Assembly (NCBI GenBank): GCA_036343635.1
Contig: JAYYVF010000088.1
Location: 12,505-76,504, forward strand
DNA length: 64,000 nt
Reading direction: 5' to 3'
From: GCA-2693325 sp036343635
GTDB taxonomy: Bacteria > Latescibacterota > UBA2968 > UBA8231
Shown piece by piece: positions 10,501 to 19,012 of this stretch (the first letter of the stretch is position 1; every line of letters starts with the position of its first letter). Made by a program: the position numbers and the translations under genes. The notes under the pieces were generated by a model, which saw only the letters and a list, made by a program, of their open reading frames with translations, ran no database searches and was not told where the DNA came from.

Positions 10501-12142
10501 ATATCCCTGGATAGCTAAGGTGCGTCACTCAACACCAGGAGTAGAGTTGATCTCTCCTCCTCCTCACCATGACATTTATTCGATTGAAGATTTGGCTCAG
10601 TTAATCCATGATCTAAAAAATGTGAATCATTTTGCTCGTATCAATGTAAAGCTTGTTTCGGAGTTTGGAGTTGGCACTGTAGCTGCTGGTGTAGCAAAAG
10701 GCAAGGCCGACGTCGTTCTTATTTCAGGGCACGATGGTGGTACTGGTGCGTCCCCCCAAACTTCTATCAAGTATGCAGGGCTTCCCTGGGAGTTAGGATT
10801 AGCGGAAACGCACCAGACGTTAGTTTTGAACAAATTGCGTTCACGCATTGTTGTGGAAGCGGATGGCCAGTTAAAGACGGGAAGAGATGTGATAATAGCG
10901 GCGCTCCTTGGGGCGGAGGAATTTGGATTTGCTACCACGGCATTGGTAGCCATGGGCTGTATTATGATGCGAGTTTGTCATTTAGATACATGCCCAGTTG
11001 GAGTGGCTACACAGAATCCAGAGTTGCGCAAAAAGTTTACTGGTACGCCTGAAAACATCGTCAATTTTCTTCGGTTTGTGGCTCAGGATATGAGAGAAAT
11101 CATGGCCACAATGGGATTTCGGTCTATTGATGAGATGGTTGGAAGAACGGATCGCCTAGACCCGAAAAAGGCGATTTCTCATTGGAAAGCGGAAGGTATC
11201 GACCTTACGCCAATTTTGTACCAGCCGGATGTCGGGCCAGAGGTTGGAAGAAGGTGTACTGAAAAACAGGACCATGGATTAGATCAATCGTTTGATAGGA
11301 CTACATTATTTGATATTTGCAAGCCATCTTTAGAAAGCGGCGAAAAGGTTGTCGCATCTTTGCCGATTCAGAATACATTTCGGGTTATTGGCACTCAAAT
11401 TGGAAGTGAGGTTACACGTCGATTTGGTCCGGATGGCCTTCCAGAAGATACAATTCATTTAAAATTTAACGGCGTGGCAGGACAATCTTTTGGAGCATTT
11501 GTTCCTTTAGGAATGAGGTTAGAAGTTGAGGGAGATGCAAATGATTATTTTGGAAAAGGGCTGTCCGGAGGGCGTCTTGCCGTATATCCTCCAAGAAATT
11601 CGAGTTTCAAGGCTTCGGAAAATGTCATTCTGGGCAATGTTGCATTCTATGGTGCAACGTCGGGTGAGGCATATATATGCGGTAAAGCAGGAGAACGGTT
11701 TTGTGTAAGAAATAGTGGTGTGCGAACTGTTGTGGAGGGTGTTGGTGATCACGGATGTGAATATATGACCGGAGGGCGTGTTGTGGTTCTTGGCTCTACG
11801 GGTCGTAATTTTGCTGCCGGTATGTCTGGTGGTGTAGCCTACGTGTTTGATGTCTCCGGAGAGTTCTCCAAAAATTGTAATCAGGAAATGGTTGACTTAG
11901 AAAAGTTGCAAATTGAAGAAGATATTGCAGAAGTAAAAGAACTTATATCGAGTCATGTAAGTTTTACAAACAGTGAATTGGGTAAAAGTATTTTATATAA
12001 ATGGGAAGCTTTTGAGAGCTCCTTTGTAAAGGTAATGCCAAGGGACTATCGAAAAGTACTTGATGCTCTGAAGCGGGTAGAAGAGAAGGGCTTGACTGGC
12101 GATGAAGCTGCCTTGGCTGCTTTTCATGAGGCCGTGTCTTAA
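7565..12142 (+). CDS. gltB: Glutamate synthase, large (alpha) subunit
   Basis: 1525 residues, the usual length. It transfers the amide of glutamine to 2-oxoglutarate and works with the beta subunit encoded next to it. The catalytic cysteine is Cys26 (EHDACGMGF), exposed after removal of a propeptide of 25 residues. A class-II glutamine amidotransferase domain comes first (to about residue 440), then a central domain. Next is the FMN-binding synthase domain, about residues 820-1200, with GGRSNTGEGGEDPARY and VLISGHDGGTGASPQTSIKY. The 3Fe-4S cysteines are in MGCIMMRVCHLDTCPVGV. A GXGXG beta-helix domain closes the protein (for example GLSGGRLAVYPP and VVLGSTGRNFAAGMSGG). The divergent Lrp-type gene and the upstream boxes suggest nitrogen or amino-acid control. 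Confidence 0.97.
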   Translation: MGNVSDIPGYPRQQGLYSPQNEHDACGMGFVVNVKGVQSHSIVAQGLEVLENMEHRGACGCEPNSGDGAGILTQIPDRFFRSVCRFELPEKGKYGVGVLFLPREKDQQNLCRRVIEDIVSEEGQQVLGWRSVPVDNSDLGDTALEGEPQIFQVFVGQVGMIDKDPLEFERILYVIRKRAAKEIRNSLVASTYYAASFSSRTIIYKGMFLSPQLEPYFSDLVDERYETALAMVHSRFSTNTFPSWERAHPYRYLIHNGEINTVRGNENWMNAREGMFSTSKFGEKLKQILPIIEGDGSDSAKADNALELMYLEGRSLAHVVMMMIPEPWEKHETMNDAKRAFYEYHSCLMEPWDGPASIGFTDGIVVGGTLDRNGLRPSRYYVTKDGVVVLASETGVCNIQPDNIDYKGRLEPGRMLLIDTAQGRIISDEEIKNHIANEHPYREWLSENLLHLSDLPEATAINLLTNHEDVLQMQQAFGYTYEDLRVFLKPMVLALRDPVGSMGNDAALAALSDRPQLLYSYFRQHFAQVTNPPLDPLREELVTSAETKIGPEGDLLNPSPESCRQITLDRPILKNFELEKLRNINVKGHRAKTIPILFERQSGTEGLESGMERLFKRVDDAIEAGFDIVVLSDRDLDKNHVPIPALLAVSGVHHHLIRNETRTRVGLVIESGEPREVHHFCLLIGYGAQAINPYMAFESLHDMIREGLLQEYSYEEAEERYVYGAIKGVIKVMAKMGISTIKSYRGAQIFEAMGISQSVIDTYFTATVTQVQGMDLNGIAREAIERHRGAFAEDESKVNTLNVGGQYQWRQDGEHHLFNPKSIHLLQRSTRTNDYQVYKQYADQINDQSERMATLRSLLELKLSDNSIPIDEVEPIEEITRRFKSGAMSYGSISKEAHETLAIAMNRIGGRSNTGEGGEDPARYTPEPNGDSKNSAIKQIASGRFGVTNYYLTQGEELQIKMAQGAKPGEGGELPGNKVYPWIAKVRHSTPGVELISPPPHHDIYSIEDLAQLIHDLKNVNHFARINVKLVSEFGVGTVAAGVAKGKADVVLISGHDGGTGASPQTSIKYAGLPWELGLAETHQTLVLNKLRSRIVVEADGQLKTGRDVIIAALLGAEEFGFATTALVAMGCIMMRVCHLDTCPVGVATQNPELRKKFTGTPENIVNFLRFVAQDMREIMATMGFRSIDEMVGRTDRLDPKKAISHWKAEGIDLTPILYQPDVGPEVGRRCTEKQDHGLDQSFDRTTLFDICKPSLESGEKVVASLPIQNTFRVIGTQIGSEVTRRFGPDGLPEDTIHLKFNGVAGQSFGAFVPLGMRLEVEGDANDYFGKGLSGGRLAVYPPRNSSFKASENVILGNVAFYGATSGEAYICGKAGERFCVRNSGVRTVVEGVGDHGCEYMTGGRVVVLGSTGRNFAAGMSGGVAYVFDVSGEFSKNCNQEMVDLEKLQIEEDIAEVKELISSHVSFTNSELGKSILYKWEAFESSFVKVMPRDYRKVLDALKRVEEKGLTGDEAALAAFHEAVS

Positions 12143-12187
12143 ATATTTAAATTAAAAAACTATTCGGAATTTTTTTTGAGGTAATTA

Positions 12188-13681
12188 ATGGGTAAACCTA
12201 CTGGTTTTATGGAATTTGATCGAAGTTTGCCACTCGATCGTTCGCCGCTCCTTCGAATTGAGGATTGGAATGAATTTCATGAAGTCATGCCTGAAACAGA
12301 TCTTCGCGATCAAGGTGCCCGGTGCATGGATTGCGGGATACCGTTCTGTCATCTAGGCGATGTTGTCAGTGAAGGTGATAAGGGAGCTGGATGTCCGATA
12401 AACAATCTTATACCTGAGTGGAATGATTTAGTGTTTCGTGGGTTATGGCAGGAGGCATTGGAGCGACTCCATAAGACTAATAATTTCCCCGAATTTACGG
12501 GTAGGGTGTGTCCCGCTCCCTGTGAAGGATCTTGTGTGGTCGGGATAAACGATCCTCCGGTTACTATAAAAAATATTGAAGCGAGTATAATCGATCATGG
12601 TTTCGATCAAGGCTGGGTGAAACCAGAGCCACCAGCGCATCGGTCAGGAAAGATGGTGGCCGTTGTTGGATCAGGGCCTTCAGGACTAGCTTGTGCCGCT
12701 CAATTGAATAGAGCCGGACATAGAGTAACCGTTTATGAGAGGGCCGATCGAGTTGGCGGATTACTGATGTATGGTATTCCCAATATGAAATTAGAAAAGC
12801 AGCGAGTGGTTGAGCGTAGAGTGAATCTATTGAAGGCCGAGGGGATTGAGTTTGTGACTAATACGGAGATTGGAAAAGATATAGAAGGCCAAGTGCTTGT
12901 AGAGGAAAACGATGCTTTGGTTCTCTGTGGAGGTGCTACCAAGCCGAATGATCTTCCTATAGATGGTCGAGAATTGGCGGGGATACACTTTGCTATGGAT
13001 TTTTTGTATGCAAATACCAAGAGTCTACTTGATTCTGACCACAAAGATGGTCAATTCATTTCGGCTGAGGGAAAAAATGTAATAGTTATTGGTGGTGGGG
13101 ACACTGGGACGGATTGTTGCGGTACTTCTTTGAGGCATGGTTGTGATACGTTGGCGCAATTTGAAATTATGCCGAAGCCTCCTGAAGAGCGTGCAGAGAC
13201 GAACCCTTGGCCTCAGTGGCCTAACGTTTACAAGTTAGATTACGGACAAGAGGAAGCAAAAGCTAGGTTTGGAGATGATCCTAGAAGCTATTTAATAATG
13301 ACTCAGAAATTTGTTGGAGATAATGAGGGTAATGTTAAAGAGCTCCATACGGTAAATATCGAATGGCAAAAAGATGATGAAGGTAGATTTGTTCCAAAGC
13401 CGATAGAGGGTTCAGAGAAAGTCTGGCCGGCAGATCTTGTATTACTGGCGATGGGGTTTCGTGGTCCAGAAGATACACTTCCCGATCAATTAGGGGTTGA
13501 TCGGGATCCGCGATCTAATGTAAAAGCGGAACATGGAAAGTTCTCTACCAACATTGATAGTGTGTTTGCTGCTGGTGATATGCGACGAGGGCAGAGCTTA
13601 GTTGTATGGGCTATTAACGAAGGTCGCGGTGTTGCCAGAGAGGTCGATCGCTATCTAATGGGATCGACCTCTCTGGCATAA
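12188..13681 (+). CDS. gltD: Glutamate synthase, small (beta) subunit
   Basis: 497 residues. It passes electrons from NAD(P)H through FAD and iron-sulfur clusters to the large subunit. The N-terminal cysteine pattern (CMDCGIPFCH, GCPINN, VCPAPCEGSC) binds 4Fe-4S clusters. The FAD motif is VVGSGPSGLACAAQL and the NAD(P)H motif VIGGGDTGTDC. The C-terminal FAD signature is FAAGDMRRGQSLVVWAINEG. It follows gltB after 45 bases, with GAGGT as ribosome-binding site. The last 16 codons overlap a strong hairpin. Confidence 0.97.
   Translation: MGKPTGFMEFDRSLPLDRSPLLRIEDWNEFHEVMPETDLRDQGARCMDCGIPFCHLGDVVSEGDKGAGCPINNLIPEWNDLVFRGLWQEALERLHKTNNFPEFTGRVCPAPCEGSCVVGINDPPVTIKNIEASIIDHGFDQGWVKPEPPAHRSGKMVAVVGSGPSGLACAAQLNRAGHRVTVYERADRVGGLLMYGIPNMKLEKQRVVERRVNLLKAEGIEFVTNTEIGKDIEGQVLVEENDALVLCGGATKPNDLPIDGRELAGIHFAMDFLYANTKSLLDSDHKDGQFISAEGKNVIVIGGGDTGTDCCGTSLRHGCDTLAQFEIMPKPPEERAETNPWPQWPNVYKLDYGQEEAKARFGDDPRSYLIMTQKFVGDNEGNVKELHTVNIEWQKDDEGRFVPKPIEGSEKVWPADLVLLAMGFRGPEDTLPDQLGVDRDPRSNVKAEHGKFSTNIDSVFAAGDMRRGQSLVVWAINEGRGVAREVDRYLMGSTSLA
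13634..13677. terminator. Long hairpin at the end of gltD, probable terminator
   Basis: GCCAGAGAGGTCGATC (13634-13649) is perfectly complementary to 13662-13677, giving a 16-bp stem with a 12-nt loop. It lies wholly inside the gltD coding sequence and ends two bases before the stop codon. The sequence beyond it is AT-rich, with T-runs after 13696 but no immediate U-tract on either strand. It separates gltD from a convergent gene that ends at 13703 and could act in both directions. Confidence 0.6.
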
Positions 13682-13702
13682 TTTCTCAAAAATAGCAATT
13701 TT

Positions 13703-14863
13703 TTATTTATCCCATGACATTCCCTCACCCCTAACTAACCGAGCACGTAATTCGTAGCGTCCAGGCCACTCTACTGGAAGGTCACCGTTTTCGACCATAA
13801 GCTTTAATGGATTGTCTTTTGTCTTAAGAGGAAGGTGGATTCGTTGACGTTTGCGAGCGGATTCGAATAATGCCATCATAACCTCCTGAACCGCTCTAGC
13901 ACGTTCACCGCTACTAATGGGATTTTCAATTTTTCCTTCTATCCAGTCAATTGTTTCTTGGCATTGGTGTGCCCAGCAATCGTGCCATTCTGCTTCAATT
14001 TCTGTCCATCCTTTTGTTGAAGAATTAAGATAGCGGACGGTACCGATTTCAAAATTATACCCTGCAGATTTTCCTTCCGGCATATACATGGGTGCGTCAG
14101 AAGGTATTTGATTATCAGGATGACGGGTTGTACTCAATTCCATTATCCCCTCTGTACCGATGACGCGACATCCTTGCCCTAGTCCTCCGACCAAATTCCC
14201 GACGATTAGAAGAGTTGATCCATTGTCACAACCAGCTAGTCCTAAGCAGGCATCCTCGGCGGGAAGGCCTCGCTCAACCTGATCGGTAGTTCGTTCGACA
14301 GATCCGGAAACCCAATCCACCTTAGGCTCGTCCATGAGAAATAATGCCAGACGGATATTGTGCGAGTTAGTATTCAGGATGTTTCCTCCGCATTCCAGTT
14401 GTACTTGGGTGACTTTACCAATAACGCCATCCCGAATTAAATCTCGTGCCTTTAACCAGGTGGCGTGGTGAGGTCGTTGGAATGCGACTATGAGTTTAAC
14501 GCCATTTCGCTCACAAGCCGTTATCATAGCATCTGCTTCTCCTAAATCGACGGACATTGGTTTCTGGCACAGGATGGCTTTTGGTTGTCGGGCTGCAGCT
14601 GCAATGACCATTTCAGCATGCTGTTGATGCCATGAACAGATATCAACAAAATCTAAATTTTCTTTGTCAAGCATATCTCTATAGTCGGAGTAGCGACTAC
14701 CGGATTCGACATCGAAAAAATCCCCGAATTCTTTTTGAGCATCCGGATTTGTGTCTGCTAGAGCGCCTATTTTGGTTGGTGTGCCAGAGACTCCAAGCCA
14801 ACCACGTGCGTGTACCCGCGCAATTATTCCGCAAGCAATAATACCTGTTCGATATTGTGACAT
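13703..14863 (-). CDS. Gfo/Idh/MocA-family oxidoreductase
   Basis: 386 residues from the ATG at 14863, which has GGAG seven bases upstream. An in-frame start at 14890 has no ribosome-binding site and adds an unlikely N-terminus. A Rossmann fold occupies residues about 1-120 (GIIACGIIARVHARGWL). The usual EKP motif is CQKP here (ILCQKPMSVDLGEAD), keeping the lysine but replacing the glutamate. The C-terminal half fits the family's substrate domain. Members oxidise sugars, inositols or related polyols with NAD(P). The substrate cannot be told from sequence, and the flanking genes give no help. Confidence 0.88.
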   Translation of the reverse strand: MSQYRTGIIACGIIARVHARGWLGVSGTPTKIGALADTNPDAQKEFGDFFDVESGSRYSDYRDMLDKENLDFVDICSWHQQHAEMVIAAAARQPKAILCQKPMSVDLGEADAMITACERNGVKLIVAFQRPHHATWLKARDLIRDGVIGKVTQVQLECGGNILNTNSHNIRLALFLMDEPKVDWVSGSVERTTDQVERGLPAEDACLGLAGCDNGSTLLIVGNLVGGLGQGCRVIGTEGIMELSTTRHPDNQIPSDAPMYMPEGKSAGYNFEIGTVRYLNSSTKGWTEIEAEWHDCWAHQCQETIDWIEGKIENPISSGERARAVQEVMMALFESARKRQRIHLPLKTKDNPLKLMVENGDLPVEWPGRYELRARLVRGEGMSWDK

Positions 14864-14958
14864 AATATTCTCCGTAAACAGATTAGACAAAGTTACATAT
14901 GAGAAAATAAATTAAAAATATTATCTTTGCGTCTGTTTGTAACGAATTATCATACTTG

Positions 14959-16371
14959 TTATTTTAATAAAAGTACTTTTGTTTGAAACGACTGTGTAGT
15001 GGTAGACATACGGATAAAATATAGGCCATTACCTACAGGTATACCTTTTTGGTCTTGGCCATTCCAATTCATTCGATGGAAACCTAGTGGGAATTCATTG
15101 TTCGCGAGAGTTTTTACCTGTCGACCCAGGGCATCGTAAACTGTGATTCTTAATAAACTATTTTCGGCCAGAGTAAATGGGATTGATACGTTCGAGTTGA
15201 AAGGATTAGGGTAAACTGTTCCAAGGGAATTTTCCTTTGGTAATGGGATTAATGCGTTTACCGCTGTTGGCACTGTAGGGCTATCCAAAATAATAATACT
15301 GACCGGAGGAAGCCCCGTATCAATTTTACTAACCAACAAATCGCCATTTTCGGCATCAAAAATCTTTAAACCCACACTTTTTGGATCAGAGAAACTGCCT
15401 TGATCCGCCACAATAAGCCTTCCGTCCTCTATAACTATGTCTGCGATATAGCCCCCGCTAAGACCAGTAAGTGCTTTGCCAACAGTTTTTGAAGTGAGAT
15501 TAAACGGAAGAACACTGTTTGTAAAATTTTCATCTGATATAACGGCATAACCGCGACTTTCATCGAGCATAGCTATTGCATTTAAGTCTCCGCCTAAAGC
15601 GGCCTCGTCAATGGCAATTCCTAAACTCATCTGTGTATCGAGGTCAATAATATCTATACCTCCATTACGATCTCCGAAATGAGCAGATCCGCTCACTATC
15701 AGCTTACGACCAACGTTTATCATACGGTTGGGGTTAGAGACACTGAGTCTTATTCCTTGGACGCCGCTTAATTTTTGATTTGTATCGATTAGTTTATCCG
15801 AATATTTATCGACCAAAATTATATAGGATTTGTCAGCGGGTCCCCAGTTAGTAGTTCGGTCTAAACGTTGACAGCTCAGATATGCTACATTGCCTACGCT
15901 TATTATTTGAGAAACTTCTGGTAGCCCATCGGAATCAGCGAAAATACTAAGGTCTACCCGTTTTATTTCAACACCGTTGGTAGGATTTACAACCAGCAAT
16001 TCCGGTCGTTCATACAATGTGACGTAAGCTTTGTTCGGCCTAATGATCTCGATATCATGTGGGTTTGCTCCATTTCCTACAGAGAATTGTAGAATGGGCA
16101 GGCTTGGGTTTTCAGGGTTTAAGACGAGAATGTTATCTTGACCGAGACGATTTACAATATAGATATTGCCATTTTGATAGTGCCCTACTGCATCAGAATG
16201 AATCGCTAACACATTTATTTCGGCGTGTTCAGAATCAGCGGGAAGAAATGCTGTGCTGCCGGTAGAATAATCCGAAGTGACGATCAGAAGATCGGAGCTC
16301 GCATTTGCGTTAGTAGAGAAAAAATATATTGATAGAACAAAAAATGATTGGGTAATCAACTTACTTTTCAC
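14959..16371 (-). CDS. Secreted beta-propeller protein with Por/FlgD-like sorting domain, BtuG-like by context
   Basis: 470 residues with a signal peptide (MKSKLITQSFFVLSIYFFST). Residues about 25-370 are repeated blades of a YVTN/YncE-like propeller (NIYIVNRLGQDNILVLNP, KAYVTLYERPELLVVNP, YAVISDENFTNSVLPFNL, RLIVADQGSF). The last about 90 residues are a FlgD-like Por sorting domain: PNPFNSNVSIPF, VYDALGRQVKTL, MNWNGQDQKGIP, ending KVLLLK. The GTG start at 16371 overlaps the receptor's TGA (GTGA), with GGGAGAA upstream, so the two are co-translated under the cobalamin riboswitch. In gut Bacteroidota the propeller BtuG caps BtuB and captures B12; this protein fits that role, but the sorting domain replaces a lipid anchor. 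B12 binding is inferred. Confidence 0.8.
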   Translation of the reverse strand: MKSKLITQSFFVLSIYFFSTNANASSDLLIVTSDYSTGSTAFLPADSEHAEINVLAIHSDAVGHYQNGNIYIVNRLGQDNILVLNPENPSLPILQFSVGNGANPHDIEIIRPNKAYVTLYERPELLVVNPTNGVEIKRVDLSIFADSDGLPEVSQIISVGNVAYLSCQRLDRTTNWGPADKSYIILVDKYSDKLIDTNQKLSGVQGIRLSVSNPNRMINVGRKLIVSGSAHFGDRNGGIDIIDLDTQMSLGIAIDEAALGGDLNAIAMLDESRGYAVISDENFTNSVLPFNLTSKTVGKALTGLSGGYIADIVIEDGRLIVADQGSFSDPKSVGLKIFDAENGDLLVSKIDTGLPPVSIIILDSPTVPTAVNALIPLPKENSLGTVYPNPFNSNVSIPFTLAENSLLRITVYDALGRQVKTLANNEFPLGFHRMNWNGQDQKGIPVGNGLYFIRMSTTTQSFQTKVLLLK

Positions 16372-18641
16372 GAACGATTTCTCCCTAGTTTATTGGCAGA
16401 GATTTTTTTGTCGAAATTGAGTGTTAAAAAAAAGGAACGACCAGGCAATGGATAGGCCCAAAGATCCGCGGTCTGATTGTTACTGAGATTACAAATTTCG
16501 ATAATGAAAGTCGCCGATGCTTTCGTTGGAATTGTTAAGCGAAGGTCATGTAAAACGCGTCCGGCTACATTACGAAGATTTGCACGATCAATGAAATGAC
16601 GATTTTCTATATTTACGTCATAATTTAATTTCCACTGATTTACCGATAGCTCAGTATTTGCGTTTAGCCTATGTCTGGGCGCATTTGGAAGGTCTCGCCT
16701 ATTTTCATAAGGGAAGGGTGAAAGGTTTTCTGTGTGCTGATAAACGTAATTCCACTTAAACCGTAACCACTGGGTTATGTAGATGTTACAACGTGTCTCT
16801 ATACCGCTGAGTTGAGCAGCACCGATGTTGTATGGGCGAGAGATATATTGTGAATTGTGAATAAAACGAATGAGATTTTTGGCGCGATTGTAATAACCGC
16901 TTATTTCAAGTAACGTTAGCCTGGGAAACTTCAAATTGCTGGTTTGATAAAGAAGCGCGATGTCATGTTTTTTGCTATGCTCGTTGGTGAGGTTTACGTT
17001 GCCGGCAACCGCTCCTCGGTCTCCAAAGAGTTCAAAGAAGCTGGGAGCTCTTCTGTATTTTCCAACGTGTACGCGCAGTTCCCAACCTTCTGTTACATCG
17101 GCTGAAATCCCTGCTTGAATTCCTGATAGTGTTTTGGTCAGGTGCCGCTTTTTTGAATCTATCCCTGCGAGATGTTCAAAAAGTAGATCTCTACGATGTT
17201 CTTTTTGGCCTGAGATTCTCAGACCAAATTTATTTGAATTAAGCAAAGGGATTTTTATTTCAGAGCCTACTGTTGATGCGAACCGAGTGCTTTTTGGGAG
17301 AGTACGCGATTTTCGTAAGCGATCATTTGGCGAAAACAATGTTTTTTTTTGGGAGGTGAAAACTTTCATCACCGTATTTAGCGGGAGCGCTATCGTTGAT
17401 TCTCCAATGATAGCGTAACTCTGCATGCGATTATGCATATTTTGCATATCGATCCCCACTTCACCAAGAGAATCCTTAAACGTACTTTCTTCCACTATGC
17501 TATGCGCTTTCAAACGGTAAATATTTTTCTTTTTGCTCCATCGACCGGTTAACGTGGCTTCTGTTATATTTCGCCATGTATTAAAACGCGCGTGTTGAGA
17601 AGGATTTGGGCCTATCCCGGGAATACCTTTGTGGTTCAGATTTAATGTGGTATAGATGTTGATATCGCGGGTGGCATATGGCCAATGGACTTTTGCCAGA
17701 GCGTGAAAAGATTTAAAATCGCTATTAATGCGTTTTGCCCAGCCGTCATCGGAGTTGTTATAGGGAGTTCCATTGTCGTCCCAGTATCGGAACATGTTCC
17801 CGCTTTTCTGATACTCGGCAAGATAAAGGTAGCGACCACGTTGCCAAGGTAATGCCAAAGAAGCTGTTAGTCGACGGGTATTAAAAGATCCTTCAGAGGC
17901 ATTGAAACTGGTGGAGATCGTTTTGGGGAGACGTTTTGTCCTTAGGTGAACTACGCCACCCACACTGTGTCCGCCAAGCTGAGCCGGAATTGCACCGCGA
18001 TATATATCTATTCTTTCAATTCCTGCTAGAGATATACGACTTAGATCAACACCGCCTCCAACTGCACTACTTAGAGGAACACCGTCGATATATATTTGAA
18101 CTTGCTCCGAAGTAGAGCCACGAATTGAAACAGTACTGAAACTACCCAACCCACCATACCGACGGACGTTTACCCCGGCTACAGCGTCTAAAGTAGTAGC
18201 CAAATTATTATTCATTGTGGAATCCAAATAGATATTTTCGGACCAGTCAAAACTTCGTTCGTAGCGAGGTTCCTGTACGATGAGTTCATCGATAATGATT
18301 GGTAGAGGCTCAATTTGGAGAGTTAAGGAAGCCGTTTGAGGTGTGATAATGAGTTTTTTTTCAAAGGAAGCATAACCTAATGCTTGTATTGTCACTATCC
18401 ACGTACCTGTTGTAATATTTTTTACGAGAAACCATCCTATAGAATCGGATATGGCTATACGGGTGCGTTGTTCAGAGCCTTCAGATACGAAGGTGAGCTG
18501 TGCGTAAGCAACAGGAGTATCATGACCTTTGAGGTAGCCCGAAACGTCTATGCTATGGCTATTTGAGGCAGAAAATCCAATAACAAAAATAAAAAAACCT
18601 ACCTCAAATCGAGGTAGGTAACGGGCGTGCACACAGAGCAC
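16368..18641 (-). CDS. TonB-dependent outer-membrane receptor, BtuB-like, under a cobalamin riboswitch
   Basis: 757 residues from a GTG at 18641. Upstream codons belong to the riboswitch, and no ATG, GTG or TTG occurs in frame downstream until well into the mature domain. GGAAAGGTGG (18651-18660) sits nine bases before this GTG; a second in-frame GTG lies at 18632. The signal peptide core is VGFFIFVIGFSAS. A carboxypeptidase-regulatory-like domain follows (about residues 30-110: VSGYLKGHDTPVAYAQLTFV). The plug comes next (VNVRRYGGLGSFSTVSIRGS, QVQIYIDGVPLSSAVGGGVD) and then a 22-strand-type barrel. The riboswitch and the BtuG-like partner indicate cobalamin or cobinamide uptake. Confidence 0.88.
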   Translation of the reverse strand: MLCVHARYLPRFEVGFFIFVIGFSASNSHSIDVSGYLKGHDTPVAYAQLTFVSEGSEQRTRIAISDSIGWFLVKNITTGTWIVTIQALGYASFEKKLIITPQTASLTLQIEPLPIIIDELIVQEPRYERSFDWSENIYLDSTMNNNLATTLDAVAGVNVRRYGGLGSFSTVSIRGSTSEQVQIYIDGVPLSSAVGGGVDLSRISLAGIERIDIYRGAIPAQLGGHSVGGVVHLRTKRLPKTISTSFNASEGSFNTRRLTASLALPWQRGRYLYLAEYQKSGNMFRYWDDNGTPYNNSDDGWAKRINSDFKSFHALAKVHWPYATRDINIYTTLNLNHKGIPGIGPNPSQHARFNTWRNITEATLTGRWSKKKNIYRLKAHSIVEESTFKDSLGEVGIDMQNMHNRMQSYAIIGESTIALPLNTVMKVFTSQKKTLFSPNDRLRKSRTLPKSTRFASTVGSEIKIPLLNSNKFGLRISGQKEHRRDLLFEHLAGIDSKKRHLTKTLSGIQAGISADVTEGWELRVHVGKYRRAPSFFELFGDRGAVAGNVNLTNEHSKKHDIALLYQTSNLKFPRLTLLEISGYYNRAKNLIRFIHNSQYISRPYNIGAAQLSGIETRCNIYITQWLRFKWNYVYQHTENLSPFPYENRRDLPNAPRHRLNANTELSVNQWKLNYDVNIENRHFIDRANLRNVAGRVLHDLRLTIPTKASATFIIEICNLSNNQTADLWAYPLPGRSFFLTLNFDKKISANKLGRNRS
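18585..18619 (-). terminator. Riboswitch-controlled intrinsic terminator
   Basis: On the minus strand ACCTACCTC and GAGGTAGGT form a perfect 9-bp stem with a 5-nt loop (18597-18619), followed by seven U and a second U-rich stretch. It lies 65 nt after the B12 box, the usual place for an expression platform. It is unusual in lying after the receptor's start codon, within the signal-peptide codons. Confidence 0.8.
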
Positions 18642-18683
18642 CGTAAAAAACCACCTTTCCTGCGAAGGTTTTAGTTCGTGTAG

Positions 18684-18872
18684 TCCCAGGCAGGTCTCCT
18701 GACTTCCGGTAAAAATCTTCGACACCTTCCCAACTTATTTGAAACAGTCAGTGGTTTGTTTGTCGTCGATATGACGTCACATTGCGTCAACCGGTTACAG
18801 TGGCGCGACCGTGGCAGATTTCCACTGCCTTCCCTATTATCTCCGCCATTTTGATAGGCAGAGCACCTAGAT
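18684..18872 (-). promoter_or_regulatory. Cobalamin riboswitch aptamer
   Basis: Reading the minus strand from 18872, the elements appear in the family's order: AGGTGC near 18868, GGGAAGGCAGTGGAAATC, then GCCACGGTCGCGCCACTGTA, a variable arm, and the B12 box GTCAGGAGACCTGCCTG at 18687-18703. The 3' end is close to 18684. Cobalamin binding should favour the terminator at 18585-18619 and shut off the receptor and propeller genes. Upstream, 18873-19012 is AT-rich and must hold the promoter, but I cannot assign clear boxes. Confidence 0.92.
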
Positions 18873-19012
18873 TTCGTATCTTATTTATTTCAAAAAAATA
18901 ATTTTGATCAAGAATAGGTAGATAATAAACCTATGTCAAGATGGCCAATGTTTAGTAAAAATAAAAGCTGAAATTACAAAGAATTCCTACTGTTTTTTTA
19001 GTGAAAGGTCTT

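Noticed and set aside
18642..18725. Extension of the TonB receptor to a GTG at 18725
   Set aside because: These codons are the 3' part of the cobalamin riboswitch, including the B12 box; the encoded stretch has no signal-peptide character.
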